From contig NZ_PPRN01000006.1 of the NCBI RefSeq assembly GCF_002902685.1, forward strand, positions 36,965 through 100,964: DNA of 64,000 nt, given 5' to 3'. The notes beneath the pieces were generated by a model. That model had not been told where the DNA came from. It saw only the letters and a list, made by a program, of their open reading frames with translations, and made no database searches. The position numbers and the translations under genes are program-made. Shown in pieces: positions 8,324 to 19,657 of the stretch; the first letter of the stretch is position 1, and the number at the start of each line of letters is the position of its first letter. The stretch comes from Staphylococcus pettenkoferi (lineage in GTDB: Bacteria; Bacillota; Bacilli; Staphylococcales; Staphylococcaceae).

Positions 8324-11300
8324 TTAACCCTCACTATCTTCAATGGACAGTGTCTTGAATTTAAAGAAGTAAAGATAGCCTTTCACTTCAGTATCTAGAA
8401 TCGTTTCTAACGTATCTTTATAATACTGCATTTGCACACGATAACGCTCACGTAGCTGTTGGCCTATCTCTTCATCTGTCATTCCTTTACGGCGGTTAAA
8501 GGCATCGGTCTTGTAATCGAGAAAGTAATAACAACCATCTTTAATGTATATCAGGTCAATCATACCTTGAATAATCGACACATCTTCTTCATCCGTATCA
8601 ATATGATCCACACTGGCTTGGTTCACTACAAACGGCAATTCTCGATATACTTTCTCACTATGTGCGATATCTTGATAAATATCACTTTGAATAAACTTCA
8701 TAATATCTTCGTAACTGATATCCCGTTTTGCATCGTCTTCGATAATATTTTTATCAATCAATGTATCGATATAGGCATCGAGTTGATCCTCAGTCAAACC
8801 TTCAGGACGGAAAGGTAAATGTTGCATGACAGTATGCATCAATGTCCCTTTCTCATTCGCTTTACGACGTTTTTGTTCATGCATAAAAGTCGGTCGCTCG
8901 TACGAAGCGTAACCAATTTGATACTGTCTCACACGGTCATAGTTGGTATCTGCTTGTTCTGTCTCTAATTGACGCTTCAACTCTGACACTGATTGCTTGG
9001 AAGGTTTCTCAATATCCGTTTGGTAAGGATAATGATAGCTCAATTGGCGATGAATTTGTGACTTCAACTCATCATCTCCACTATTGAGCGCTTCGATGTC
9101 TTCAACTGTGCGTTGTTCTGAAGCATGAACTTCACTTTCCGTAGCGATATCAGCATAATACGTCGTATTCACTGTTACATAAGGATGCATCGCGTCAGGC
9201 AAATCATCAATATGGTCCTCGAAACGTAAATTTCTAGGCAGTTCAGGTGATTGATGTTTAGCCAATATAGGATAAATCAACTGAATCGGTGATTGCGCAG
9301 TCAAACGATCACTAACAGGTAAGTGCGTGCCTGACACCGTTTGTTTCGCCATGTTATCTAATTCTTTATCCTCTTTAACGCGCCCAATGAGGAAAAGCTG
9401 TTCTTTCGCACGTGTTAAAGCTACATAGATTAAGCGCATCTCTTCAGAAATCATTTCTTTCTCAGCAATCGCACGATAAGTTAATGAAGCGAGAGAAGGA
9501 TAAGCGATATAATCCTCCATATCGAAATATTTCATACCTAAACCGTATTCTTGGTTAAGAATCACAGCTTTATTTAAATCATTGCGTTGGAATCGACCGC
9601 TAAGATTACCATAAATCACAAATGGAAATTCGAGACCTTTACTGCTGTGAATCGTCATCATACGTACGACATCATCGTTAGGCCCAACGACTTGTTCCTC
9701 ACCGAAATCTTTTCCACGTTCAATCAATTCGTCGATAAAACGGATAAATTGATACAAACCTCTAAAGCTAGAATTCTCGAACTCTATCGCTTTATTGAAC
9801 AGTCCATGAAGGTTCGCACGTCGTCCATTACCGCCAACTAAACCACTGAAGTATTGAATAACATAGTGGTCGTTGTAGAATTTATCGATGAGCTGATACA
9901 CCGGATGTGATTGACTGTAGTTCTGATAATGTGCGATATCCGCAAGGAAACGCTTCAATTTATCTACGAGTTCTGGATCAGCTTCGTCAGACTGTTGATA
10001 TTGTTTGATGGATTGATAGAAATAATCATCATTCGGACTTATGACACGAATTTGAGACAACTCATCTTCTGTAAATTGATAAATCACAGAACGCATTAAG
10101 CCGACAAGATAAATGTCTTGAAGCGGATTGTCCACGGTACGTAAGAAAGAGAGTATGAGTTGAACTTCCGTTTGCGCAAAGTACCCTTGCTTACTGTTTA
10201 CAAAGAACGGAATGTCGTGATCTTTAAACACTTGTTGTAACGTGTTCGCCTGTCCATAACTACGCTCCAGAATAACGATGTCTTTATATTCAGGTTTACG
10301 ATAGGTACCTGTCTTCATATCATAAACTTCTTTATGTTCCATGATATATTCCACTTGTTGCGCGATATACTCCGCTTCCTGTTCACTCGCCGTAAGTTCA
10401 GAATCCTCATCTTTCACGAGCATATTTAACTGTAGTGGATGCTCACGTTCGTCAAATGGCGCGCCGTAGTAGAGTTGCGCGGCATCATCATATTCAATTT
10501 CACCGACCGCTTCATCCATCATATGTTTAAACAGATAGTTCGTCGTCGAGAGGACTTCTTTACGAGAACGGAAATTTTGAGACAGATCAATACGTAATCC
10601 TGTTCCGTCACCTTCTGTTGTAAAACGATTATATTTATCGATGAATAATCCAGGATCCGCTTGTCTAAATTTATAAATAGATTGCTTTACATCCCCTACC
10701 ATGAATAAGTTGCCGTCTGCTTCGTCGCCTTGTTTGATACTTTGTAGTATCGTCTCTTGCACACGGTTTGTATCTTGGTACTCATCCACGAGAATTTCCG
10801 CAAATTGGTCACGATAGGCTTCTGCCACTGCTGAAGGGCGACCGTCAGCTTTCGTCAGAATTTGTAAGGCAAAGTGTTCATAATCTGAGAAATCGAGAAT
10901 GTTTCGTTCACGTTTTTTCTTGTTAAAACGCTTAATGACATCTTCAGCGACTTGTGCTAAATAACGTACACGAGGCGCTAAGCGCTGCATATCTTGAGTT
11001 AAATCTTCAACTGAGCGAGAAAGATATTCTTCTTTCACTTTCGTCAGTTGCTTTTTATACGCATCATATTGTGCTTTGCCGTCCGCCAACATTTCTTCCA
11101 TGCCGTCGTTCGCTTCTTTAATTTTTTTAGTAAGTGTTGGAAAGCGTTTAGGCAATTCATGTTCAGTAATTACACCAGGATGCACTTGGTCGCCTTCTAA
11201 TGCTTTATCGAGGAATTTCAGCTCTGCTTCCACCGTCTCAATTTGTTTCTCAGTATCAACCGCCATGGAGAAAAGCTCATGACTTTTCTCTAAAGCTTCT

Positions 11301-11992
11301 TTACCGGCCTGTAAGAACACTTTTACGAACGTCTTCATCGTCTCAAGCATGGATTCAATACGTCGGTCATCTTGGTAAGCCTCATCGAGTTGCTGTAACC
11401 AAGCGTACGGCGTAGGGTTAGCCACACTAAAGAAGTACAACTGTTTCACGATTTGACGTAACTGGTCATCGCTACGGTCAGAGGCAAGATGTTCAGCTAG
11501 TTCAATAAATGCTGGATCTAACTTCTCATAATGTTGTTCTAAGACCTCATCTATCGTCTGCTCGAGTAATAGGATGTTCTCTGCCTCACTGCTCGTTCTG
11601 AAGTTCGGGTCGATATCCAACACATCATAGTGTTGCTGAATGAGCTTCAAACAGAAACTGTGTAATGTTGAGATTTGCGCTTGATGAATCTTCACACGTT
11701 GTGCTTTCAAATGAGCGTTAGAAGGGTCGGCGATCGATGCTTCTTGAATACGCGCTTCGACACGTTGTTTCATCTCTCTCGCACTCGCATTGGTAAAAGT
11801 CACGACGAGAAGACGATCGACATCGATGTCGTCACGTAAGATGCGTTGGATAATGCGTTCGACGAGTACCGCAGTCTTCCCTGAACCTGCTGCTGCAGCT
11901 ACGAGAATGTCTTGATCTTTCGCATAAATACTCTTCCATTGTTGATCAGTCCACTGTACGTCATGAGGTTTGTCAGGAATTACACTTCTCAT
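8324..11992 (-). CDS. addA: AddA helicase-nuclease subunit (RexA)
   Basis: 1222-residue subunit of the AddAB (RexAB) complex, which unwinds and resects double-strand breaks for RecA-dependent repair. UvrD-type SF1 helicase: Walker A AAGSGKT at 34-40, DEYQDTN motif [12 protein letters not shown] motif IV region, [13 protein letters not shown] motif V and [10 protein letters not shown] motif VI. The C-terminal RecB-like nuclease domain keeps the aspartate in QGMIDLIY and the DYKTD active site. The length is normal for staphylococcal AddA. It overlaps addB by four bases (ATGA), so the subunits are translationally coupled. Identity certain. Confidence 0.97.
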   Translation of the reverse strand: MRSVIPDKPHDVQWTDQQWKSIYAKDQDILVAAAAGSGKTAVLVERIIQRILRDDIDVDRLLVVTFTNASAREMKQRVEARIQEASIADPSNAHLKAQRVKIHQAQISTLHSFCLKLIQQHYDVLDIDPNFRTSSEAENILLLEQTIDEVLEQHYEKLDPAFIELAEHLASDRSDDQLRQIVKQLYFFSVANPTPYAWLQQLDEAYQDDRRIESMLETMKTFVKVFLQAGKEALEKSHELFSMAVDTEKQIETVEAELKFLDKALEGDQVHPGVITEHELPKRFPTLTKKIKEANDGMEEMLADGKAQYDAYKKQLTKVKEEYLSRSVEDLTQDMQRLAPRVRYLAQVAEDVIKRFNKKKRERNILDFSDYEHFALQILTKADGRPSAVAEAYRDQFAEILVDEYQDTNRVQETILQSIKQGDEADGNLFMVGDVKQSIYKFRQADPGLFIDKYNRFTTEGDGTGLRIDLSQNFRSRKEVLSTTNYLFKHMMDEAVGEIEYDDAAQLYYGAPFDEREHPLQLNMLVKDEDSELTASEQEAEYIAQQVEYIMEHKEVYDMKTGTYRKPEYKDIVILERSYGQANTLQQVFKDHDIPFFVNSKQGYFAQTEVQLILSFLRTVDNPLQDIYLVGLMRSVIYQFTEDELSQIRVISPNDDYFYQSIKQYQQSDEADPELVDKLKRFLADIAHYQNYSQSHPVYQLIDKFYNDHYVIQYFSGLVGGNGRRANLHGLFNKAIEFENSSFRGLYQFIRFIDELIERGKDFGEEQVVGPNDDVVRMMTIHSSKGLEFPFVIYGNLSGRFQRNDLNKAVILNQEYGLGMKYFDMEDYIAYPSLASLTYRAIAEKEMISEEMRLIYVALTRAKEQLFLIGRVKEDKELDNMAKQTVSGTHLPVSDRLTAQSPIQLIYPILAKHQSPELPRNLRFEDHIDDLPDAMHPYVTVNTTYYADIATESEVHASEQRTVEDIEALNSGDDELKSQIHRQLSYHYPYQTDIEKPSKQSVSELKRQLETEQADTNYDRVRQYQIGYASYERPTFMHEQKRRKANEKGTLMHTVMQHLPFRPEGLTEDQLDAYIDTLIDKNIIEDDAKRDISYEDIMKFIQSDIYQDIAHSEKVYRELPFVVNQASVDHIDTDEEDVSIIQGMIDLIYIKDGCYYFLDYKTDAFNRRKGMTDEEIGQQLRERYRVQMQYYKDTLETILDTEVKGYLYFFKFKTLSIEDSEG

Positions 11993-14900
11993 TTATCTTC
12001 ACCTTCTAACTTCTCATCTTGAATCGCTTGAAGTGGATCAATCGTTTCATCCACACTGCGATAATGTTTACTATCGATTAAACTATCGACGTGACACACT
12101 GCACGATAATTACAGAATTCACATGGTAATTTGTCGTCGTAACGAAGCGGTGCCACTTCTGTATGGCCGTCCATAATATCTGAAGCAATATCGATAAAGT
12201 TCTGACGATTATGCTTCAAGAATTTATAAATCGTCTCTTCATTTGCGACTTTACTAGAATAATGTAACGCGCCGTCTTTTTTCGCTCTCAAAGGAACGAT
12301 ATCTGATTTGAATTGAGGTTCGAAACGTGTGTCAAAGGCATCGAGCACCTCTTCGTCATCATTAAGCAAGCCATTCAAACGGTATGCACCTAGAAATTCT
12401 TGCCCAAAGTCCTTTTGTAACAACTCATTTAACTGATATGACGGGCGTGGTTGATGCACATGAAAGTACAACAGTCCACCTGGTTTCGTCATCTCCGTGA
12501 GTCCTAAGCGCATCTTGTTCTGTAGCACGACATCCATGTATGTCATCATTTGCATTTGTAGACCGTAATAGACTTTCGTTAAGTCTAACGTACCACTCGT
12601 CTTTGAAGATTTATAATCGACGACATTGACATAACTTTTATCCTCTTTCTGATACGTATCAATGCGGTCGATTTGGCCACGGATATTGATAGGAATACCT
12701 TGTCTTGTCTTTAGTGGCGTCGCTTCAAGTTCATTGTTATTACGCGGTTTACGTCTAAATCCTGCTTCAAAGCGTTGTGGCACAAACTTGGAGTGCTCGC
12801 CTTGGTACTTCAACGCTTTCAACGTACTTTCGACAATCGTGCCAATTCGTTGTGACAGATAACGATAGTAGGCTGTGGAATTTAAGACGTTGAATTGCAC
12901 TTCTGGCAGAATTTCATTGAGTGCCTCTACAGTTAATTGGTGAATCTGATTAGGTTGTAAGTTGGTAAAATCTCCATTCAAACGTTCTGAAATATAACGC
13001 AAGACTTGGTGGAAGATATCGCCCAAATCAAAGTTCTCCAATTTATACTTCGTACGTTCGTTTAAACGCAATCCATGAGATGCATAGTGCTTAAATGGAC
13101 AGTTCTGATAGCCTTCGAAACGAGACACACTCGCATTCATCGTTTTACCATAAAGCTTTTTAGAAAGCTGATTGGATAACTGCACTGTCTCGTTATTGTA
13201 AGTTAAAGCTGACAGTAAGTAATTGAGCCCGTCATTAAGCCCAGAATCGTCTCTCAGCACTTGATACGTATCTAGCCATGTGTCCGCGACAATTTCTTCG
13301 TTGAGCCATGCTTGTAGAGATTCGAATAAAGCCGTCTTCGTTTGATGTGGATGTTGCATTAACGCAAGTGGCTCACGTTGGTGGTAATGATGGATATTTG
13401 TCGTCGGTAGTTGATTGAACAATGCTTGAATTTGCGCAAGATACGGACTCGGTTCTTTCTCTTCTCCGCTATTGCCCATTAAACTGTAGGACATCGTAAG
13501 TTGTTGGCGTGCACGCGTCATTGCGATATAGCAGACGAATGCTTCATCCATTTGTAAAATATCTGATGTCGGGCTGAGTTCGATATCTGCATTTTCCTCA
13601 AAAAGCCGTTTCTCATCATCTGTAATGAGACTCGAAGCATTTACAGACTGAGGTAAACTACCATCATTGACGCCGATTAAATAAACATGTGCTTTGTTGT
13701 CTACTTTCGCTAAATCCATCGTACCGATACTAACCTGATCCAATGTCTGAGGAATCATGACGAACTCAAGTTGATCTAAGCCGATATCCAAGAGTTCAAG
13801 GAAACGTTTCACTGTCATCGATGACGTATCAAATACACGCACTAAGTCATCAAGCGTTTGGATAAAGCCTTGCCAAATCTGGTCAATTTCTTCCGCTTTC
13901 TGCGTCTCTCCCTCAACTTCAAATTCATCACGCTCTGTCATGAGTTGGTTCGGCAAACCAAAGTCTTCAATCGTTTCATAGAAAGCCGTCGCGTATTCTA
14001 CAGCTGTCGTCGCTGCTTTCAAGTTACGTTCAAGCTGTAGGACATGATCCATGACATAGGATTTGAGTTGGACTACCTTTTCAAACGTTTCACGATCTTC
14101 TTCAGTTAATTTATGATGTTTTAGGCCCATTTTACTAAACTGCTCAATAGTAAAATAACGGTCATCAATCCAACGTTGACCGTAAATACCGCGCTCGAGA
14201 ACGAAATTCTCTAGTAAATCAATGAGATAGTGGTCATCTTTCGTATTTCGAGTAAGTACACCTGTCTTAAATAAGCGCATAAGTGGCTCGAAATTCCAGT
14301 TCGTCTGCACCACTTCAATGAGCGAGCGGAACATTTCCATCACTGGATGGTGCGTCATTGAACGTTTCACATCAATATGGTAAGGAATATCGTATTGTGG
14401 CAGAATAGACTCTAAGAGATACGCATAACTCTCGTCACGGTAGAGAATCGCCACATCTTGGTAACGACGTCCGTGTTCGCGATTATCTTTAATAATTTGT
14501 CGCGCGACCTCGTTCACCTCTTCGCGCATAGAAGACGATTCAAGAATGCGAATATTGCCTTGCGCATTCACTGTTGAGGGTTGTAAAGCATCAAATTGGT
14601 GCTCAAGGTGACTTAAATCTTCTGTGAGAAAGCGTTGTTGTTGTTTGAACTGACGCTTATGTAGTGTCATGCCTAAATCATGCGCGATGTCTTCAAGATG
14701 CGTTAACACTTCTGAAGGCTTTCTGAACAGACTAAACGTGTCTTTGTCGCCATTCGTCGTCAACAAGACACTCACGCGTTTACAGTTCTGAGCCAATCCA
14801 CGGATGATTTGATACTCTAACGTAGAGAAGTTGTGGAAACCATCTATGTAAATCTCAGCACGTGACAACCAATCCGATTGTGGCATCATTTCGATAAAGC

Positions 14901-15450
14901 GTTGTAATGTATCTTCGGTAGAAACATAATTACCTTGAATACGGTCTTCTAGACGCTGATAAATATGCGCAATATCGTGTAATTTATGTTTCATGCGTGT
15001 TTGCATAGGATGCGTGGCAATGAGTTCAGTTATTTGCTCTGGGCTTACTGCATATTTTTTAAAATCTTGAATTTGTTCGTAGAGCTTTTCACTAAAACCA
15101 TAATAGTCAATTTGAGAACCATAGAGTTGAAGTTCAGATTTCTCCTCATGCAAAATATCATAGATCATCATCTCTGTAGCTGCTTTAGATAATTGTTCTT
15201 CGTTCAGTCCACCTACTTCTTGAAACACGCGATGACTCAGACGCTCAAAGTGAAGTACTTCTGTACGCAAACTTCCTCGAAGATCTGGGTCATTCACAAA
15301 CGCTTGTTCAAGCTGAAACGTATTCTGCGTAGGCGCAATGAGAATAATAGGGTCTCCCAATGGATTCTCACGCATCTTCTCTTTGATTTCTTCTAGCATC
15401 GCATAAGATTTACCTGTGCCCGCCTTGCCGTATAACACATCCAAAAACAT
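11989..15450 (-). CDS. addB: AddB subunit (RexB)
   Basis: 1153-residue partner of AddA. It has a helicase-like fold with Walker A GKAGTGKS at 8-15, a degenerate helicase core (the subunit that scans for Chi), a RecB-type nuclease domain with RGQIDRID and VVDYKSSK, and four cysteines (CPFKHYA and [10 protein letters not shown]) that hold the AddB Fe-S cluster clamping the nuclease. The ATG of [11 protein letters not shown] was chosen because GAAGGAGTG lies six bases upstream; twelve extra in-frame codons before it lack a site. First gene of the addBA unit. Identity certain. Confidence 0.97.
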   Translation of the reverse strand: MFLDVLYGKAGTGKSYAMLEEIKEKMRENPLGDPIILIAPTQNTFQLEQAFVNDPDLRGSLRTEVLHFERLSHRVFQEVGGLNEEQLSKAATEMMIYDILHEEKSELQLYGSQIDYYGFSEKLYEQIQDFKKYAVSPEQITELIATHPMQTRMKHKLHDIAHIYQRLEDRIQGNYVSTEDTLQRFIEMMPQSDWLSRAEIYIDGFHNFSTLEYQIIRGLAQNCKRVSVLLTTNGDKDTFSLFRKPSEVLTHLEDIAHDLGMTLHKRQFKQQQRFLTEDLSHLEHQFDALQPSTVNAQGNIRILESSSMREEVNEVARQIIKDNREHGRRYQDVAILYRDESYAYLLESILPQYDIPYHIDVKRSMTHHPVMEMFRSLIEVVQTNWNFEPLMRLFKTGVLTRNTKDDHYLIDLLENFVLERGIYGQRWIDDRYFTIEQFSKMGLKHHKLTEEDRETFEKVVQLKSYVMDHVLQLERNLKAATTAVEYATAFYETIEDFGLPNQLMTERDEFEVEGETQKAEEIDQIWQGFIQTLDDLVRVFDTSSMTVKRFLELLDIGLDQLEFVMIPQTLDQVSIGTMDLAKVDNKAHVYLIGVNDGSLPQSVNASSLITDDEKRLFEENADIELSPTSDILQMDEAFVCYIAMTRARQQLTMSYSLMGNSGEEKEPSPYLAQIQALFNQLPTTNIHHYHQREPLALMQHPHQTKTALFESLQAWLNEEIVADTWLDTYQVLRDDSGLNDGLNYLLSALTYNNETVQLSNQLSKKLYGKTMNASVSRFEGYQNCPFKHYASHGLRLNERTKYKLENFDLGDIFHQVLRYISERLNGDFTNLQPNQIHQLTVEALNEILPEVQFNVLNSTAYYRYLSQRIGTIVESTLKALKYQGEHSKFVPQRFEAGFRRKPRNNNELEATPLKTRQGIPINIRGQIDRIDTYQKEDKSYVNVVDYKSSKTSGTLDLTKVYYGLQMQMMTYMDVVLQNKMRLGLTEMTKPGGLLYFHVHQPRPSYQLNELLQKDFGQEFLGAYRLNGLLNDDEEVLDAFDTRFEPQFKSDIVPLRAKKDGALHYSSKVANEETIYKFLKHNRQNFIDIASDIMDGHTEVAPLRYDDKLPCEFCNYRAVCHVDSLIDSKHYRSVDETIDPLQAIQDEKLEGEDK

Positions 15451-15511
15451 AAAAAACACTCCTTCAAAAGATAGTTTAACACGCATAGGACCAGCGTAGA
15501 AAAATTTTCTC

Positions 15512-15540
15512 TATGTATCAGTATGGGGCATTGAATTCAA
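15512..15540 (-). promoter_or_regulatory. Possible addBA promoter
   Basis: Minus-strand TTGAAT, 17-base spacer, TACATA. Weak -10; position is right. The rest of the 420-base gap holds repeat A2 and the spsB terminator. Confidence 0.35.
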
Positions 15541-15726
15541 TATAGAGGGTTGGAATTTAAGGTTGAGATAAAAAAATATGTGAAGAATAAGATGATTAAA
15601 TACGATTCTAGTATATAAAAAAGGAAGAACGTGTAAACATTTTAAGCACGTCTCTACATAAATAAACATATACGAAAACACGACACAAAACAGTTCTTGA
15701 GTTAAGTAAAGAGAAAATAGTAAGCG

Positions 15727-15826
15727 TCGCAGTAGATGTCTGAGTTCGAAATCGCTTTCGCTGTTTCGAACTCTAGTCATCCTTGCGGGTGAAGCACGAC
15801 GAAATCAAAGATTTCTGTGCTTCTAC
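15727..15826 (+). repeat. Family A double-hairpin repeat, copy A2
   Basis: Hairpin 1 arms GAGTTCGAAA / TTTCGAACTC with CTAGTCA after it; hairpin 2 arms GAAGCAC-ACGAAATC / GATTTCTGTGCTTC around a 3-base loop. Confidence 0.85.
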
Positions 15827-15828
15827 CA

Positions 15829-15861
15829 AAACTACTCCATAATTTTAAATTATGGAGTAGT
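15829..15861 (-). terminator. Terminator of spsAB
   Basis: Palindrome with arms AACTACTCCATAATTT / AATTATGGAGTAGTT just past the spsB stop, then TTGG on the minus strand; strong stem, poor T tract. Confidence 0.7.
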
Positions 15862-15868
15862 TGCTCAA

Positions 15869-16438
15869 TTATTCATATTTTGTATCTGGATTGAAATTCG
15901 CTTTCCATTGACTAAATGGCCAATAACGTAGTGCGACTTTACCCACTACTTTATCTTTGTCGATTAAACCGAATGAACGGCTATCTTTACTTACTTCACG
16001 GTTATCTCCAAGTACAAGAAGTTTGCCTTTAGGAATTTCGGCCTTACCATTGTTGATTTTTTTCGTACTCCAATCTTCGGAAGTAATATAATCTAGGTGT
16101 TTATGTTTTTCATTATAATCTAAGTAAGGTTCTTTTACCTTTTTACCATTAACATAAAGTTGGTCTTTCTTATATTCCACTTTATCGCCTGGTGTACCAA
16201 TAATACGTTTCACGTAGTCATCTTTCTCTTGAGAATGGAAGACGATAACATTTCCTTTCTCTAGATGGCCCATTTTAACACCCGCGATATTAACGATAAC
16301 GCGCTCTCCATCCTTTAAAGTAGGATACATGGAATCACCACGTACCGTATAGGATTTCCCGACAAATTTAGTGATTACAACGATGAAGATAACTGCAATC
16401 GCTATCGCTATAATCCACTCTTTAATTTCTTTCTTCAC
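15869..16438 (-). CDS. spsB: Type I signal peptidase SpsB
   Basis: Membrane-anchored serine protease that removes signal peptides from Sec-exported proteins on the outer face of the membrane. 189 residues (S. aureus SpsB is 191). One N-terminal transmembrane helix (8-27), then the catalytic Ser36 in RGDSMYPTL and the general-base Lys77 in YVKRIIGTPGD, then the GDNREVSKDSR box. All catalytic residues are intact. It follows spsA by ten bases in the same operon. It should be the only active enzyme of the pair. Identity certain. Confidence 0.97.
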   Translation of the reverse strand: MKKEIKEWIIAIAIAVIFIVVITKFVGKSYTVRGDSMYPTLKDGERVIVNIAGVKMGHLEKGNVIVFHSQEKDDYVKRIIGTPGDKVEYKKDQLYVNGKKVKEPYLDYNEKHKHLDYITSEDWSTKKINNGKAEIPKGKLLVLGDNREVSKDSRSFGLIDKDKVVGKVALRYWPFSQWKANFNPDTKYE

Positions 16439-16448
16439 GTTCTACACC

Positions 16449-16976
16449 TCAATCTCCTTTAAATTGCCAAGTCATGCGTTGCAATGGATAGTATCTGAAA
16501 CTCACATGACCGATAATATCTGAATGTTGTATATAACCATATGTTCTAGAATCTCTGTGGTCTTTGCGCTGATCATTCAATACGAAGTAGGCATCTGGTG
16601 GCACGATATCGCCTTCAGACCCTTTCACATGTCGCAATTCTAAATGTTTAATCTGTCCTTGCGTTGCATAAGGTTCATCCACTTGTCGATCGTTGCGATA
16701 TAACTGACCTTTCTTAAACTCAATCGTCTCTCCAGGTTGCCCGATAATCCGACTTATATGTAACTGACCATGTTGACGATACAGTATCACATCGCCGCTG
16801 TGCAGACGATTAAACATCGTATTTACTTTATTAATAATCACGCGATCATCTGGAGACAACTTCGGTTGCATTGCTTTATCTTGCACCACGTAGCCTCTGA
16901 TGAGAAATGTCTGAATCAACAGTACAATAATAATTGCTATGACGAGAGAAATCAAATGTTTTAGTATTCTAGGCAT
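16449..16976 (-). CDS. spsA: SpsA, catalytically dead signal peptidase homologue
   Basis: 175-residue paralogue of SpsB with the same N-terminal membrane helix (8-27) and S26 fold. The catalytic Ser is replaced by Ala (residue 35 in QDKAMQPKL) and the Lys by Ser (residue 75 in LHISRIIGQPGE), so it cannot cleave. The fold motifs (RIIGQPGE, NDQRKDHRDSR) remain, which means it is maintained rather than decaying. S. aureus also carries an inactive SpsA just upstream of spsB. Its role is unknown, perhaps modulating SpsB. The ATG lies at the end of a weak site (AAGGGG, about ten bases). Confidence 0.93.
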   Translation of the reverse strand: MPRILKHLISLVIAIIIVLLIQTFLIRGYVVQDKAMQPKLSPDDRVIINKVNTMFNRLHSGDVILYRQHGQLHISRIIGQPGETIEFKKGQLYRNDRQVDEPYATQGQIKHLELRHVKGSEGDIVPPDAYFVLNDQRKDHRDSRTYGYIQHSDIIGHVSFRYYPLQRMTWQFKGD

Positions 16977-17129
16977 TGCATAACCCCTTAAGTAGAACGT
17001 TGGAATTCCCGTTCTACTACAATAAATTCTCCTCTATTATAAAATGCGAGCCATATAATGAAAAATATTACATCTGAATCTCAGATAAATCAGTCGCGAG
17101 ATGTAGAAAGATGAAATGAGTTGACCATT

Positions 17130-17231
17130 CGCGGTAGTTGACTGAATTCGAGAAGGCACCTCGCTTTCTCGAATTCTAGTCATCCTCGCGGGGGAAACAC
17201 TACGAAATCAAAGATTTCTGCGCTTCTCCCC
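17130..17231 (+). repeat. Family A double-hairpin repeat, copy A3
   Basis: Hairpin 1 arms GAATTCGAGAA / TTCTCGAATTC, then CTAGTCATCCTCGCGG; hairpin 2 arms GGGGGAAACACTACGAAATC / GATTTCTGCGCTTCTCCCC. With B1 and B2 it fills the 1-kb gap between spsA and pgi, where no gene is seen. Confidence 0.88.
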
Positions 17232-17354
17232 AATACGCAATATTGCAAATCAAATAGAGACACTAACTTTAACTCCTATAATAAAAGAAAAAGTCTAGTT
17301 AGACGTGGGAAGTTTTAAATAGAACGTAATACGTTATATTTTCTTCTACGTACT

Positions 17355-17500
17355 CTTGCAATACAAGTGCAGGAAAATGGCAAGACTCTTGAGAGATTAA
17401 GGGCACAGCGAAAATCCATTTTTTCGAGCTAAGTTAGCGAGAAAAAATTAGTTAAGCGTGACCCTCTAAGAAAGCGCAGCCACTTTTACAATACGCAGTA
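17355..17500 (+). repeat. Family B palindromic element, copy B1
   Basis: Core imperfect palindrome: left arm GGGCACAGCGAAAATCCATT, loop around CGAGCTAAGTTAGCGAG, right arm AATTAGTTAAGCGTGACCCT. Ends near AATACGCAGTATTAC. Shares its whole core with B2, 380 bases away. Confidence 0.75.
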
Positions 17501-17734
17501 TTACAAATTAGCAAGAAACATTTTAGTACTTGAAACTCGATATTAAACAATCTCAAACAAAATAGAAAACGTGCGATTATGGCGTTGAATATTATTAAAC
17601 GAAATAAAAATTCTATGAAAACAACTAATTTAAAAGAAGACATTCTAATCCTCTACACACTAAATTAAACCAAAAATCAAAAGAGAATTTGTGATGAAAT
17701 AAAATATGTTATTAGAAAGAAATTAATAATAGAA

Positions 17735-17903
17735 CTCTTGCAGCACGAGTATAGTGGGAGGAGAAGGCGAAACTCATGAAGGATTCAGGACGCAGCGAAA
17801 ATCCATTTTTTCGAGCCTAGTTAGCGAGAAAAAATTAGTTGAGCGCGGCCCCCTATGAAAGTGAGCCGATTCTCCCACACTCAATACGCAGTATTGTAAA
17901 TTA
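17735..17903 (+). repeat. Family B palindromic element, copy B2
   Basis: Longest palindromic arms of the pair: outer GTGGGAG / CTCCCAC, middle CTCATGAAGG / CCTATGAAAGTGAG, core GACGCAGCGAAAATCC / GTTGAGCGCGGCC. The right end AATACGCAGTATTGTAAATTA recurs after B1 and, as AATACGCAATATTGCAAAT, after A3. Confidence 0.78.
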
Positions 17904-17950
17904 GTAGAAGGCATTAACTTATTACATGACAGAAACATATACTACTTCAT

Positions 17951-17990
17951 CACAAAACAAAACCCGCAGACATTATTCATCCGCGGGTCA
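17951..17990 (-). terminator. Terminator of pgi
   Basis: Minus-strand stem GACCCGCGGA / TCTGCGGGTT followed by TTGTTTTGT, 12 bases after the pgi stop. Confidence 0.85.
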
Positions 17991-18001
17991 TCACACTTCA
18001 A

Positions 18002-19333
18002 TTATAGACGTTTTTCCAACGCTTCTTTTTTATCTTCATAACCAGGCTTACCTAACAACGCAAACATATTTTGTTTATACGCTTCTACACCTGGTTGGTT
18101 AAATGGATTCACGCCTAATTGATAGCCGCTCATCGCACACGCTAATTCAAAGAAGTAAACGAGATAGCCGAATGTTTCAGCATCTAAACGAGGTACGCGA
18201 ACAACTAAGTTAGGCACGCCACCATCTGTGTGAGCGAGCAATGTACCTTCGAACGCTTTCGTATTCACTTCGTCCATCGTTTTACCAGCTAAATAGTTTA
18301 AGCCATCTAAGTCGTCTGGAGCTTCTTCAATCTTGATATCATGTTTAGGCGTATCAACTTTCAATACAGTTTCAAATAAGAAACGGCGTCCCTCTTGAAC
18401 GTATTGGCCTAAAGAGTGTAAATCTGTAGTGTAGTTGGCACTTGAAGGATAGATACCTTTGTAATCCTTACCTTCTGACTCACCGTACAACTGTTTCCAC
18501 CACTCATTGAAGTATGAAAGTGATGGTTCATAGTTGATTAACATCTCAGTTGTGTAGCCTTTCGTGTAAAGGATGTTACGGATTGTCGCATATTGATACG
18601 CAATGTTGTTCTCTAACTCGTCTGATGAGAGTTCTTCACGTGCTTTCGCAGCCCCTTGCATCATCGCTTCTACGTCGATTCCTGCTACCGCTATAGGTAA
18701 AAGGCCTACTGCTGTGAGAACTGAATAACGACCACCTACATCATCAGGCACGACGAAAGTTTCATAACCTTCGTTTGTCGCTAACTGTTTCAAAGCACCT
18801 TTCTCTTTATCTGTTGTCGCAAAGATACGTTCTTTCGCTTCATCTTTACCATATTTATCTTCAAGTAACTGTTTAAATAACCTAAATGATACAGCAGGTT
18901 CTGTCGTCGTACCTGATTTAGAAATGACATTCACTGAGAAATCTTTACCATCTAAGTATTGGATTAACTCATGCGTATAAGATGAAGATAAATGGTTACC
19001 TACAAAGACGATTTCAGGAAATTCTGTACTATTTCTGAAAGAAGAAGTTAACATTTCAATGGCTGCGCGTGCACCTAAATAGGAACCACCGATACCAATC
19101 ACGACAAACACATCTGAATGGCCTTTCACGCGTTTCGCCACTTCAATGATACGTTTAAACTCTTCTTTGTCATAATCTACAGGAAGATCTAACCAGCCTA
19201 AGAAGTCACTGCCAGCACCAGACCCGTTATGAATCGTTTGGTGAATTGCTTTAACATTGTCTTTCTGTTGTTCTAATTCGTGCTCTCCGAAGAATTCTAA
19301 AGTCTTACCGTAATCTAATTGAATATGAGTCAT
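18002..19333 (-). CDS. pgi: Glucose-6-phosphate isomerase
   Basis: Cytosolic glycolytic enzyme interconverting glucose-6-phosphate and fructose-6-phosphate. 443 residues, the usual length in Firmicutes. Sugar-phosphate isomerase folds with [11 protein letters not shown] and [13 protein letters not shown] phosphate loops, the catalytic Glu region in [10 protein letters not shown], and the LGQYVQEG and [14 protein letters not shown] signature near the end with the terminal Lys-rich stretch. Start ATG ([10 protein letters not shown]) with GGAGG seven bases upstream. Single-gene unit with its own terminator, divergent from argG. Identity certain. Confidence 0.97.
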   Translation of the reverse strand: MTHIQLDYGKTLEFFGEHELEQQKDNVKAIHQTIHNGSGAGSDFLGWLDLPVDYDKEEFKRIIEVAKRVKGHSDVFVVIGIGGSYLGARAAIEMLTSSFRNSTEFPEIVFVGNHLSSSYTHELIQYLDGKDFSVNVISKSGTTTEPAVSFRLFKQLLEDKYGKDEAKERIFATTDKEKGALKQLATNEGYETFVVPDDVGGRYSVLTAVGLLPIAVAGIDVEAMMQGAAKAREELSSDELENNIAYQYATIRNILYTKGYTTEMLINYEPSLSYFNEWWKQLYGESEGKDYKGIYPSSANYTTDLHSLGQYVQEGRRFLFETVLKVDTPKHDIKIEEAPDDLDGLNYLAGKTMDEVNTKAFEGTLLAHTDGGVPNLVVRVPRLDAETFGYLVYFFELACAMSGYQLGVNPFNQPGVEAYKQNMFALLGKPGYEDKKEALEKRL

Positions 19334-19570
19334 TAAACTGCCTCCTGAGTTTTTAATTACAAATATATTTTACTAAGTTTAAGTGGCCGATTCAAATGAG
19401 TTATCTACCGCACTATAGACTCACGCCCTTTCTCACTTTATAGAAAGATGAATATCACTGTATATTTTATAAATATATACCTCTTTTTATGCACTTTATA
19501 TAAAATTAACCTCTTAAAACTACTGCCATTATCGAAAAAGATAGTGTTGTATAATTTATTTATGCAAGTT

Positions 19571-19614
19571 TTTGTATATTTATGGTTTTCAAAACGCATT
19601 TTATCTGCTATGAT
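19571..19614 (+). promoter_or_regulatory. argGHF promoter with probable ArgR (ARG) box
   Basis: Extended -10 TGCTATGAT (19609-19614) with a weak -35 TTTTCA 17 bases upstream. The -35 overlaps TTTGTATATTTATGGTTT (19571-19588), which matches 15 of 18 positions of the ArgR/AhrC consensus TNTGNATWWWWATNCANA, the left half perfectly. A second -10-like TATAAT sits at 19550. The rest of this 324-base gap is AT-rich with no other feature. Confidence 0.45.
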
Positions 19615-19657
19615 AAGAACTATCATATTCAGAAAATTAATAAACGAGGTGTTCGAC

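Noticed and set aside
15511..15780. An 89-codon minus-strand ORF upstream of addB
   Set aside because: It runs through the promoter region and repeat A2; composition looks like translated repeat DNA and no ribosome site precedes it.
17452..17643. A 63-codon minus-strand ORF in the spsA-pgi gap
   Set aside because: It overlaps repeat B1 and lacks a start signal.
19448..19657. An N-terminal extension of ArgG
   Set aside because: The frame is open but encodes AT-rich nonsense over the promoter; the conserved protein starts at [12 protein letters not shown] with a good ribosome site.
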